Assembly: GCA_900553205.1 (NCBI GenBank)
Contig: USCK01000041.1
Location: 1 to 13,273 of the forward strand
Direction of reading: 5' to 3'
DNA: 13,273 nt
From: an uncultured bacterium
GTDB lineage: Bacteria; Cyanobacteriota; Vampirovibrionia; Gastranaerophilales; Gastranaerophilaceae
Shown here: in pieces, positions 1 through 7,243 of the stretch
How the letters are laid out: each line of letters begins with the position of its first letter
Position numbering within the stretch: position 1 is the first letter of the stretch
The notes under the pieces: generated by a model
The model's input: only the letters and a program-made list of their open reading frames with translations
What the model was told of the DNA's origin: nothing
The model's database searches: none
Position numbers and translations under genes: made by a program

Positions 1-1707
1 GATTACATGAAGTCCACCGACTGCTACAACTTTGTCATGTTCTTCTGATGTAATTGCTCTTGCCTCTGCAAGTGCAGCATCTTTCTTTTCTTCGTAGTTC
101 GGAGTTTTTTCAGGTGAGTATTTTTTCGCATCAAGCATTTCTTTTGCAAGATACTCAGCGTTACCACCAAGAAGAATATCTGTACCACGACCCGCCATGT
201 TTGTTGCGATTGTAACGGCACCGTATCTGCCAGCTTGGGCAATAATATATGCTTCTTTTTCGTGATATTTCGCATTCAATACATTGTGCTTGATTCCACG
301 CTTTTTCAACAAATCTGACAAATACTCTGATTTTTCAATACTAATCGTACCAACCAACACCGGACGACCGATTTTATGTTGCGCAATAATATCATCAACA
401 ACGGCATTGAATTTTGCACGTTCTGTTTTGTAAATAACATCAGGATAATTTATCCTGATATCTTTTTTATTTGTCGGAATAACTGTAACTTCCAAGTTAT
501 AAATTTTACCAAATTCTGCTTCCTCTGTCATAGCAGTACCTGTCATACCCGATAGTTTCGGATATAATCTGAATAAGTTTTGGAAAGTTATACTTGCTAG
601 AGTTTGAGTTTCGTCTTGGATTTGAACTCCCTCTTTTGCTTCTACTGCTTGGTGAAGTCCGTCAGACCAACGGCGACCTTCCATAAGACGACCTGTAAAC
701 TCATCTACAATCATAACTTCGCCGTCTTTGATTACATAATCAGTATCTTTTATAAACAATTCTTTTGCTTTAAGTGCTTGTAAAAGATGATGAGCGTATT
801 GGGTTGAAATGTCGAACAAATCATTGCAACCGATAAGTTCTTGTGCTCTATCAATACCTTCCTCTGATAAGATAACATTTTTGTTCTTTTCGTCAACCTC
901 ATAATCAACATCGCGTTTTAGTTGAGGTGCGATTTTTGCCATAAGTTTATAAGTGTCGGCAGATTTTTCAAGTTTCCCACTGATAATAAGAGGCGTTCTT
1001 GCTTCATCAATCAAAATACTGTCAACTTCATCGATTATGGCATAGTTGTATGGACGCTGAACAAGCATTTCAAGTGAACCTGCCATATTATCTCTTAGAT
1101 AATCAAAACCAAATTCGTTGTTTGTGCCATAAGTGATATCACATTCATAAGCAGCTTTTTTTTCTGCAAATTCCATTTCGTTTCTGCCACCGGAAAGAAT
1201 TACACCAACAGTTAAACCTAAGAACTTGTATATTCTTCCCATCCACTCACTGTCCCGTTTAGCCAGATAATCGTTTACGGTGATAACATGGACACCTTTT
1301 CCTGTTAGTGCGTTTAGATATGCAGGAAGTGTTGCAACAAGAGTTTTACCTTCACCTGTTCTCATTTCTGCAATATTTCCGTTGTGCAAGAAATATCCAC
1401 CCATAAGTTGAACATCAAAATGGCGCATATTCAAAACACGTTTTGCAGCTTCTCTGACCGTTGCAAATGCTTCAGGTAAGATTTTGTCTAATGCTTCTTT
1501 TTCCAAAATTCTATCAGCTTTCGGATTATCTGATGTTTGGCGTTCGCTTAATATTTTTTTGAATTCATCAGTTTTTGCTCGCAATTCTTCATCTGAATAT
1601 TTTTCAAATTCAGGTTCAAGTGCGTTTATATGGTCAATAATAGGTAAAACTTGTTTTATTTTTTTATCGTTTGAACCACCCAATAGTTTAATTAAAAATT
1701 TTAACAT
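1..1707 (-). CDS. secA: Protein translocase subunit SecA, N-terminal part (cut by window edge)
   Basis: SecA is the ATPase motor that pushes unfolded preproteins through the SecYEG channel at the inner membrane. The frame is open from ATG at 1707 to base 1, giving 569 residues; complete family members have roughly 800-900, so the C-terminal third (helical scaffold/wing and linker) lies outside the window. Visible signatures are Walker A MRTGEGKT (residues 115-122), the DEAD-type Walker B DEVD (226-229) within IIDEVDSILIDEARTP, DEFTGR and GMTGTA in the middle, and TNMAGRGTDILLGG with Met at residue 504. Translation reaches GGLHVI at the edge. The start is supported by AAGGA seven bases upstream. 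The Walker A lies about 13 residues later than I recall for E. coli and B. subtilis SecA, because of a longer charged stretch (about residues 55-78). Identification is certain; only completeness is unknown. Confidence 0.98.
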   Translation of the reverse strand, partial: MLKFLIKLLGGSNDKKIKQVLPIIDHINALEPEFEKYSDEELRAKTDEFKKILSERQTSDNPKADRILEKEALDKILPEAFATVREAAKRVLNMRHFDVQLMGGYFLHNGNIAEMRTGEGKTLVATLPAYLNALTGKGVHVITVNDYLAKRDSEWMGRIYKFLGLTVGVILSGGRNEMEFAEKKAAYECDITYGTNNEFGFDYLRDNMAGSLEMLVQRPYNYAIIDEVDSILIDEARTPLIISGKLEKSADTYKLMAKIAPQLKRDVDYEVDEKNKNVILSEEGIDRAQELIGCNDLFDISTQYAHHLLQALKAKELFIKDTDYVIKDGEVMIVDEFTGRLMEGRRWSDGLHQAVEAKEGVQIQDETQTLASITFQNLFRLYPKLSGMTGTAMTEEAEFGKIYNLEVTVIPTNKKDIRINYPDVIYKTERAKFNAVVDDIIAQHKIGRPVLVGTISIEKSEYLSDLLKKRGIKHNVLNAKYHEKEAYIIAQAGRYGAVTIATNMAGRGTDILLGGNAEYLAKEMLDAKKYSPEKTPNYEEKKDAALAEARAITSEEHDKVVAVGGLHVI

Positions 1708-1739
1708 AAATGTTCCTTTTTCCCCTGTATCTTAATACT

Positions 1740-1748
1740 ATCATAGCA
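1740..1748 (-). promoter_or_regulatory. Candidate extended -10 promoter of secA
   Basis: On the minus strand the sequence reads TGCTATGAT, an extended -10 element (TG-N-TATGAT). It would place the transcript start near 1733 and leave a leader of about 26 bases before the SecA ATG. No good -35 hexamer is seen 16-18 bases upstream, which fits extended -10 promoters. This is from sequence pattern only. Confidence 0.4.
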
Positions 1749-1878
1749 TAGAAATATTAAGCACGAGTTACCCGATTAAGTTATTTTTAAAATTCGTTTT
1801 TACATTTCTTAATAAATTTGACAAAAAGAGCAATTTTTTTTCTTGAGATGCTTTACATGGGACGAAAGGGGAAAATCC

Positions 1879-4035
1879 ATGAATACAATCACTAATTTTC
1901 GAATGAACCAACCAACAATCAATCAACGCTCAAACAAATTAATTAGTAACAACCAAAACTCATATACACCGATGCATAATCAACCGGCACAAAATGTTCA
2001 ATTTAAGGGGTTAAATTTAAGAGTTCTTAAAGCCTTTACTCCTGCAGGCAGAAAAATGGAACGTGCAATCGCAAAACATAATAAAGAAATTGCGAATATT
2101 TTGCAAGTGCCATCAGAAAAGATAAATACACTTACTCATAATGCACCGATGAATCGTTTATACTTTTTAGATGCGTTAACATCAAAATTTCATTCAAAAT
2201 ATGGTTGGGGTACAAATGCAGCTAATCCTGAAAAATCTGATGTTGTATTCAATATTTATGAACAAGTAAAAAATCCTCAAAAAGACCATTTTTATTTAGC
2301 AGAAAGAATGCCGGGCAAAATGGAAAAAATGGGTGAAGTATTTGAATTAATCGGTGATGATTCTAAAAAATTAAAACTTGCTAAACAAATGCAGGAACAA
2401 GTTTTAGATGGTGCAAGAGCAGAGCAGATGGCTCCAAATTTAATGACTGATGTTCTAAAATCTGATAATGCTGATTTGTATTCTGAAAAATTTGCAGATT
2501 ACAAGCCATATTTCTCAGTTCACAAAAAAGATGAAAATGCAGTTGCTAATCTTGATAGAATGGTTACATCAGGTACGTATGACAAGAACTTTGTCAAAAG
2601 AGAAGCTAACCTTAGTAAAGTTTTTGCACCATATAATATGGGTGAAACTTCTGTACTTAATGCTCAAGTTGTCAGAGATAATTATACTCAAGAAGGTCAA
2701 AGCTTTTTAGAAGCATTTGATGACTTAATCGGTACTACAAATGACAGTATGAAAGCCGGTAATGATAAACAAGTTTTAAACATGTTCCTAACAACAACAA
2801 AAGAAAATCTTGATTTAAGACGCAGTATAATGCAAAGATATTCTTCAGATAAGTTTGATAACATAAAGAATCATGACTATAACGAAAAAGTTGCAGATTT
2901 AAATGAATTATTTACTAATATTGATTCAGATAAACATGCTAAAAATTATGTTAAAAAATTACTTAAGTATAGAGACTCGTTACCAAAAGCTAAATCCATA
3001 AATACATTATTCAATAGAGTTTCAACTAAAAAACTTGATATCTTTTTTGAAAATGCTCAAAATATTATGGGTCAAGTTCGAGGTGAAAAAAGATATGAAG
3101 TTTTAAATAAAGAAATTACGCATCCTCTATTTATGACTCCTGAAAGAGCTGAACATATTGCAGAAATGAAATCAATCGGTTTGAAGGAAGGTTTATCTTT
3201 AAAACAAAAAATCGGTAGAGTTTTGAAAAACCAAATCAATAAAATCAGATACGGTATGTCTGAGGACAAACAAGCAAAAATTGTACAAGCTAACCAAGAA
3301 CAAGTAGATATGGCTGACTTGAGAAGCAGAATGGAACAGTTTATACCTTCAAACAAATCTACAGTTACAGAACCTGCTATAACATCTGTTGAAGTTAAAA
3401 CTGTTGAAGCACCAAAATCGTCAGTTGTTCCTGTTGAAGCTAAGGCTGCTGAAACAGTTAAAACTACTCCAGTAGAAACAGTTGCAGAAACTACACCTCA
3501 ACCTGTTAAAAAGAAAGCTATCAGACACTTCAATGTAGTAAAAGCTCCAAAAACACCTAACGCTAAAAAACTTGCAGTAATAAATGATGTAAACCAAATC
3601 ATCGAAAAGAAACTTGGTTCAAAAACATTGGCTGACCAAAAACGTGATTATGCACTTACTGCTACTAAAATGCGTATGCAAATGCTTCCTGAAATCTTTG
3701 AATCAATCAAAGAAACAAGAGCTATGGAACGAGCAGCAGGAGTTAAAAAACCTTCTGTTTCTAATAAAGATGCGTTGTCTTTATATTCAAGAATTAACGG
3801 CAGAAATAAAAAGCTTGTTAATTATATGCTTAAAAAACGTAATGCAGACGGAACTAGAACATTCAAGTTCGATGAAATCCTTTCTACAATTCAACAATCA
3901 GAATCAAAACTACATAAACAAAAATTTGCATCTCCAAAAACATATAAAGCTGCTGATGGCAAAGCTTATTATGCAAATCTTCTGGATGCACAAATTCAAG
4001 AACATGGTAAGCTTCAAAGAACAAAACAATCATAG
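1879..4035 (+). CDS. Large helical protein of unknown function with an N-terminal FKG motif
   Basis: I do not recognise a named family. The ATG at 1879 is preferred over an in-frame ATG at 1843, because AAAGGGG sits eight bases before it and nothing similar precedes 1843; this gives 718 residues. Residues 1-38 are rich in Asn and Gln and look disordered, then comes NVQFKG (39-44). Residues about 45-490 look almost entirely helical and rich in Lys, Glu and Asn. About 495-545 form a low-complexity linker of repeated VE/K/T/P units (VEVKTVEA, VEAKAAETV). The last 170 residues are again helical and basic. There is no signal peptide or membrane segment, so export by Sec is not indicated. TTGACA at 1818-1823 could be a -35 box, but no convincing -10 follows. 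A terminator lies 26 bases after the stop. My recollection is that many lineage-specific Gastranaerophilales proteins carry a similar FKG motif near the N terminus; the function is open. Confidence 0.88.
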   Translation: MNTITNFRMNQPTINQRSNKLISNNQNSYTPMHNQPAQNVQFKGLNLRVLKAFTPAGRKMERAIAKHNKEIANILQVPSEKINTLTHNAPMNRLYFLDALTSKFHSKYGWGTNAANPEKSDVVFNIYEQVKNPQKDHFYLAERMPGKMEKMGEVFELIGDDSKKLKLAKQMQEQVLDGARAEQMAPNLMTDVLKSDNADLYSEKFADYKPYFSVHKKDENAVANLDRMVTSGTYDKNFVKREANLSKVFAPYNMGETSVLNAQVVRDNYTQEGQSFLEAFDDLIGTTNDSMKAGNDKQVLNMFLTTTKENLDLRRSIMQRYSSDKFDNIKNHDYNEKVADLNELFTNIDSDKHAKNYVKKLLKYRDSLPKAKSINTLFNRVSTKKLDIFFENAQNIMGQVRGEKRYEVLNKEITHPLFMTPERAEHIAEMKSIGLKEGLSLKQKIGRVLKNQINKIRYGMSEDKQAKIVQANQEQVDMADLRSRMEQFIPSNKSTVTEPAITSVEVKTVEAPKSSVVPVEAKAAETVKTTPVETVAETTPQPVKKKAIRHFNVVKAPKTPNAKKLAVINDVNQIIEKKLGSKTLADQKRDYALTATKMRMQMLPEIFESIKETRAMERAAGVKKPSVSNKDALSLYSRINGRNKKLVNYMLKKRNADGTRTFKFDEILSTIQQSESKLHKQKFASPKTYKAADGKAYYANLLDAQIQEHGKLQRTKQS

Positions 4036-4060
4036 AAATATAATTAAGAGAAGTATATGG

Positions 4061-4088
4061 AAAAGACCGGCAATCGCCGGTCTTTTTT
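4061..4088. terminator. Bidirectional intrinsic terminator
   Basis: A perfect 7-bp GC-rich stem, GACCGGC (4065-4071) with GCCGGTC (4076-4082), encloses the loop AATC. It is followed by six T on the plus strand and preceded by AAAA, which is a short U-tract on the minus strand. It lies between convergent genes, so it can end the plus-strand FKG gene and, more weakly, the minus-strand efflux channel gene. Confidence 0.9.
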
Positions 4089-4118
4089 ATTGTAGTTTTC
4101 AAGTCAAAAAATGATAAT

Positions 4119-5555
4119 TTAGTTAAGTTTAAGAGTTTTATTAACTCCTGCACCTGTTGCCTTGTATAAACCTATTGAATCAACAATACAACCTATTTTG
4201 CTTTGTACAACCATATTATCTATTGTTAATAAATTTTCTTGTCTTTGATTCAAATCAAGTTTTGAAATAACACCTTGTTCATACATTTTTTTAGACAAAT
4301 TAAAATCTCTTGCCTCAAGGTTTTTGTTTTTAACATTTTGTTTATACTTATCATTATCATATTTATAAGCATAAAGAGCGTCATTAACTTCTTGTATAGA
4401 AACAAGGTTTGTATTTTGATAAGTTTTTAGCATTCTTTCATATTTGACTTTATTCATTCTCAAATTAGCCATTTTGGCGCCACCGGTAAAGAAGGTTTCA
4501 AAAATACTTCCACCAAATCCCCAAATGAAGTTAGGAAACATATTCCCTGAAGAATTAAGTACATTAAATAATGCTAAGCCACCAATATTAATGCTTGGTA
4601 AAAATTCCTTCTTTGCAACTCTTACATCAATACCTGCTTTTTGTAACATGATTTCTGATTTCAAGTAGTCAGGTCTTTGAGTAATAATTTCTGATGAAAT
4701 TTCATTTGGTGCATCAAACTTATAAACAATGCTATCGTATGTCGAGCGTTTTAGTGAGGCACTGTTTGCAGGGCTTTCGCCAATTAATACTGCAAGCTGG
4801 TTAAGCGCTTGGATTCTTGTTTTTTCTAAGTCTAATAAAGTTGCGTCACCCATAACAAGTGCTTTATTGGCTTTTACAACATCAGAGGTTGAAGTTACTC
4901 CTTCTCTGTTACTGATTACCATTGCGTTATAAATATCTTTTCTTAACTTGTTAATTTGTTTTTGGCTTTGTATTAATTTATCTAATTGGATAATGTTGAA
5001 ATATGTTGTTCCAACAGCAGAAACTACAGTAATATATGCAGCCCTTTCATCTTGGATAGATGCTTCGTAAGTTTTCTTTGAAGATTTAGTTTTGTCGTGG
5101 TTCTTCAAGAAAATATCAGCTTCATAATTAACCATGATAGGGAAGAACATTGAACCGTTGCTGTCGTGTTGCGTACCACCATATCCGGGGATAAATCCTG
5201 CACCGACAGAAGGAAGCTCATTTGCCATCTGAGCTTTTACACTTTGATAATACTCATCAACACTTAATGATGCTGCTTGTAAATTGTAGTTGTGTTCAAC
5301 TGCTTGTTGGATATATCCGTTCAAGTATTCATCATTAAAATTTTCCCACCAAGGTAGATTAACAAAATCATATTTATTTGTAATTTTTAATTTTGTCCAT
5401 TTTGTTTTTTGTTGTTTTTCTGTTTTCACTTTCTGTACTTTTACAGTTTCTGAATTATCTTTCTGCACCCCCAAACGTAAAAACGCAAAGGCTGGTGCCG
5501 TATTAAGTGTTATAAAACTTGTTAGTAATAATCCTGCAATTAACTTCTTTTTCAT
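4119..5555 (-). CDS. TolC/NodT-family outer-membrane efflux channel
   Basis: This is the outer-membrane factor of a tripartite efflux or type I export pump: a trimeric beta-barrel with a long periplasmic helical tunnel. The ATG at 5555 is chosen because GGAGA stands five bases upstream; a TTG at 5567 is possible but weaker. The product has 478 residues, normal for the family. Residues 1-24 form a signal peptide (MKKK, hydrophobic core, AFA cleavage site); there is no lipobox cysteine, so it is not a lipoprotein like many NodT members. The start of the mature domain, WWENFNDEYLNGYIQQA (about 69-85), and the second half-repeat QRPDYLKSEIML...AKKEFLPSINIGG (about 290-325) match the OEP duplicated helical domain. 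It is divergent from marR-emrA across a shared operator, which makes it the probable outer-membrane partner of that adaptor. Confidence 0.93.
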   Translation of the reverse strand: MKKKLIAGLLLTSFITLNTAPAFAFLRLGVQKDNSETVKVQKVKTEKQQKTKWTKLKITNKYDFVNLPWWENFNDEYLNGYIQQAVEHNYNLQAASLSVDEYYQSVKAQMANELPSVGAGFIPGYGGTQHDSNGSMFFPIMVNYEADIFLKNHDKTKSSKKTYEASIQDERAAYITVVSAVGTTYFNIIQLDKLIQSQKQINKLRKDIYNAMVISNREGVTSTSDVVKANKALVMGDATLLDLEKTRIQALNQLAVLIGESPANSASLKRSTYDSIVYKFDAPNEISSEIITQRPDYLKSEIMLQKAGIDVRVAKKEFLPSINIGGLALFNVLNSSGNMFPNFIWGFGGSIFETFFTGGAKMANLRMNKVKYERMLKTYQNTNLVSIQEVNDALYAYKYDNDKYKQNVKNKNLEARDFNLSKKMYEQGVISKLDLNQRQENLLTIDNMVVQSKIGCIVDSIGLYKATGAGVNKTLKLN

Positions 5556-5593
5556 AATTTTCTCCAAGTGCTTGCTTTTTTTTTAAGATGATG

Positions 5594-5627
5594 ATAACAT
5601 AAGTATGTTGCAAATGCAACATGTTAT
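5594..5627. promoter_or_regulatory. Nested inverted repeat, probable MarR operator
   Basis: In the divergent gap between the channel gene and marR, ATGTTGCA (5605-5612) and TGCAACAT (5615-5622) form a perfect 8-bp palindrome with an AA spacer. An outer pair, ATAACAT (5594-5600) and ATGTTAT (5621-5627), nests around it, and a further CAACAT half-site lies at 5633-5638. MarR proteins typically bind such 16-20 bp palindromes in the promoters of their own operons. A TATAAA at 5639-5644 could be the marR -10; its -35 would then fall at about 5616-5621, inside the palindrome, so binding would block it. The regulator identity is inference from position. Confidence 0.8.
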
Positions 5628-5654
5628 TTAAACAACATTATAAAGTGAAAAAAG

Positions 5655-6134
5655 ATGAAAGAACAAACAAAGATACAAGGATATCAATTATTTACAGAGT
5701 CATTAACTTATGAGGTCAAGCTAACAGAAAAATATTCCAAAATGTTGGGGTTGCAACTGTTTGCAAAACTTGGCGCACCACTTTCACCTGAAGAATTTCT
5801 TGCACTAGATGTTGTGTCAGCTAACCCTGATATTTGTCAAAGAGATTTGGCTAAGTTAATTATCAAGGATAGAGCCAATACAGGCAGACTGTTAGAAGCT
5901 CTTGAGAAAAAGGGACTTATTGATAGAGTTGTTGATGTTAAAAATAACAGACTTGTCAAAAAAATCGTGATAACCGAGGAAGGTGAAGAAATTCTTCGCA
6001 CATGGTTGAAAAAGATAATACCTATTTTTGATAGGGTGTTTGAAAAAATAACTAAAGAAGAAATAGAGCAAGTAAAAGATGTACTAAAACGCATGAGAGA
6101 TGCGTTTCAAGATATAGTAGATATACAAATATAA
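5655..6134 (+). CDS. MarR-family transcriptional regulator
   Basis: A winged-helix dimeric repressor of the MarR family, 159 residues, which is the usual size. The helix-turn-helix spans about residues 61-89 (QRDLAKLIIKDRANTGRLLE then ALEKKGLI), followed by the wing at 90-108 with the typical D-x-K-N-N-R (94-99) and a VITEEG strand end. Helices at 10-50 and 112-155 form the dimerisation domain. No strong ribosome-binding site precedes the ATG; a GTG ten bases upstream is out of frame. If TATAAA at 5639-5644 is the -10, the transcript would begin only a few bases before the start codon. emrA begins 16 bases after the stop, so the two are an operon. It is likely an autorepressor released by a small aromatic or drug-like ligand; the ligand cannot be read from sequence. 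Confidence 0.93.
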   Translation: MKEQTKIQGYQLFTESLTYEVKLTEKYSKMLGLQLFAKLGAPLSPEEFLALDVVSANPDICQRDLAKLIIKDRANTGRLLEALEKKGLIDRVVDVKNNRLVKKIVITEEGEEILRTWLKKIIPIFDRVFEKITKEEIEQVKDVLKRMRDAFQDIVDIQI

Positions 6135-6150
6135 AGATATAGAGGTAAAA

Positions 6151-7125
6151 ATGGCAGAAAAGAAACATAAATTAAGTATCAAAAAACCTGTGATAATATT
6201 TGCACTTGTAATTGTTGCAATCGTGCTATTGTTTGTATTATTTGATTCAATGAAATACGAATCAACAGACGATGCTTATGTAGAAACAACAACAGTAAGT
6301 GTTGCACCTCGTGTTTCAGGACAAATAATTGAGGTTTATGTAAAAGATAACCAACAGGTTAAAAAGGGTGATGTAATCGCAAAGATTGACCCAAGAGATT
6401 ACGAAGTAAGACTTGACCAAGCAGATGCTGCATATCAAAAAGAACTTTTGAATCAAGTTAATGCAAAAGCTAATTTAGATGCTGCAAATTCGGAACTTCA
6501 AAACGCAAAAACCGATGTTGACAGATATACTAATCTATACAAAGCAGGAGCAGTTTCCAAACAAACTCTTGATAATGCAGTTACAAGATACGATAGCTTG
6601 AATGCACAACGAGTAAGAGCTCACGAAGATGTATTATCACATGGTAAAAACGCTCAAAAAGTTGCAGATGCAAATATTAAAATGCTAAAGGCTCAAAAAG
6701 ATGCAGCTGCCCTAAACCTTTCTTATACAACTATATATGCTCCACAAGACGGAACAGTTTCTTCAAGAAGGGTTGAAAAGGGTATGATGGTTGCTGCAGG
6801 TTCACCATTGTTCACACTTGTACCAAATGATGTATGGGTAGTAGCTAACTTTAAAGAAACCCAATTAAGAGGTATGAGACCAGGTATGCCTGTAGAAATC
6901 AAAGTTGATACATACCCTAATCACAAGTTTAAAGGTAAAATTGACAGTATTCAACGCAGTTCAGGTGCAAAATCAAGTTTATTTCCACCAGAAAACGCTG
7001 TTGGCTCTTTCGTAAAAATCGTACAAAGAGTGCCTGTTAAAATCGTCTTTGATGAAAAAATTGACCCGAACGAATACATAGTTGTTCCAGGCATGTCAGT
7101 TGTTCCAAAGATTAAAGTAAGATAA
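6151..7125 (+). CDS. EmrA/HlyD-family periplasmic adaptor (membrane fusion protein)
   Basis: This adaptor bridges an inner-membrane pump and a TolC channel. The 324 residues show the order expected for EmrA: a cytoplasmic basic stretch (1-12), one membrane helix (13-31), the signature TDDAYV (39-44), the first half of the lipoyl domain (about 48-80, VSGQIIEVYVKDNQQVKKGD), a coiled-coil hairpin (about 85-185), the second lipoyl half (190-225, APQDGTVSSRRVEKGMMV), then the beta-barrel domain ending in VVPGMSV. The stretch GAKSSLFPPENAVGSF (272-287) is typical of adaptors that work with DHA2-type MFS pumps such as EmrB. GAGGT precedes the ATG. No pump gene follows: a terminator comes 48 bases after the stop. 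The transporter partner must be encoded elsewhere, or the adaptor serves another pump. Confidence 0.94.
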   Translation: MAEKKHKLSIKKPVIIFALVIVAIVLLFVLFDSMKYESTDDAYVETTTVSVAPRVSGQIIEVYVKDNQQVKKGDVIAKIDPRDYEVRLDQADAAYQKELLNQVNAKANLDAANSELQNAKTDVDRYTNLYKAGAVSKQTLDNAVTRYDSLNAQRVRAHEDVLSHGKNAQKVADANIKMLKAQKDAAALNLSYTTIYAPQDGTVSSRRVEKGMMVAAGSPLFTLVPNDVWVVANFKETQLRGMRPGMPVEIKVDTYPNHKFKGKIDSIQRSSGAKSSLFPPENAVGSFVKIVQRVPVKIVFDEKIDPNEYIVVPGMSVVPKIKVR

Positions 7126-7173
7126 ACAATCAACAGAAACCAAAAATCTAAATTATTGTATACAAAACTTACG

Positions 7174-7204
7174 ACTAGGGCCACTCCAAGCTCTAGTTTT
7201 TTTT
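7174..7204 (+). terminator. Intrinsic terminator after emrA
   Basis: ACTAGGGC (7174-7181) pairs with GCTCTAGT (7190-7197) as an 8-bp stem with one G-U pair and an 8-base loop. Seven T follow at 7198-7204. It ends the marR-emrA transcript. Confidence 0.85.
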
Positions 7205-7207
7205 ATG

Positions 7208-7235
7208 TTGTTTTGACAACTATGTTTGATATAAA
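7208..7235 (+). promoter_or_regulatory. Candidate promoter giving a leaderless CCA-enzyme transcript
   Basis: TTGTTT (7208-7213) and TATAAA (7230-7235) are 16 bases apart. A TTGACA at 7213-7218 is closer to consensus but too near the -10. The transcript start would fall at about 7242, next to the ATG at 7244, and no Shine-Dalgarno sequence is seen. Prediction from pattern only. Confidence 0.45.
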
Positions 7236-7243
7236 ATACCGAA

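Noticed and set aside
1..1707. SecA as a truncated pseudogene
   Set aside because: The frame is intact to base 1 and all expected motifs are present; the cut is only the window edge.
1843..1878. Longer start of the 718-residue protein (ATG at 1843)
   Set aside because: No Shine-Dalgarno sequence precedes it, while the ATG at 1879 has AAAGGGG at good spacing; the added MRCFTWDERGKS residues look like a translated leader.
3614..4114. A 166-residue plus-strand open frame overlapping the 718-residue gene
   Set aside because: It lies in another frame of the larger gene, has no ribosome-binding site, and its composition is the Lys/Leu/Ile-rich pattern expected from frame-shifted AT-rich coding sequence.
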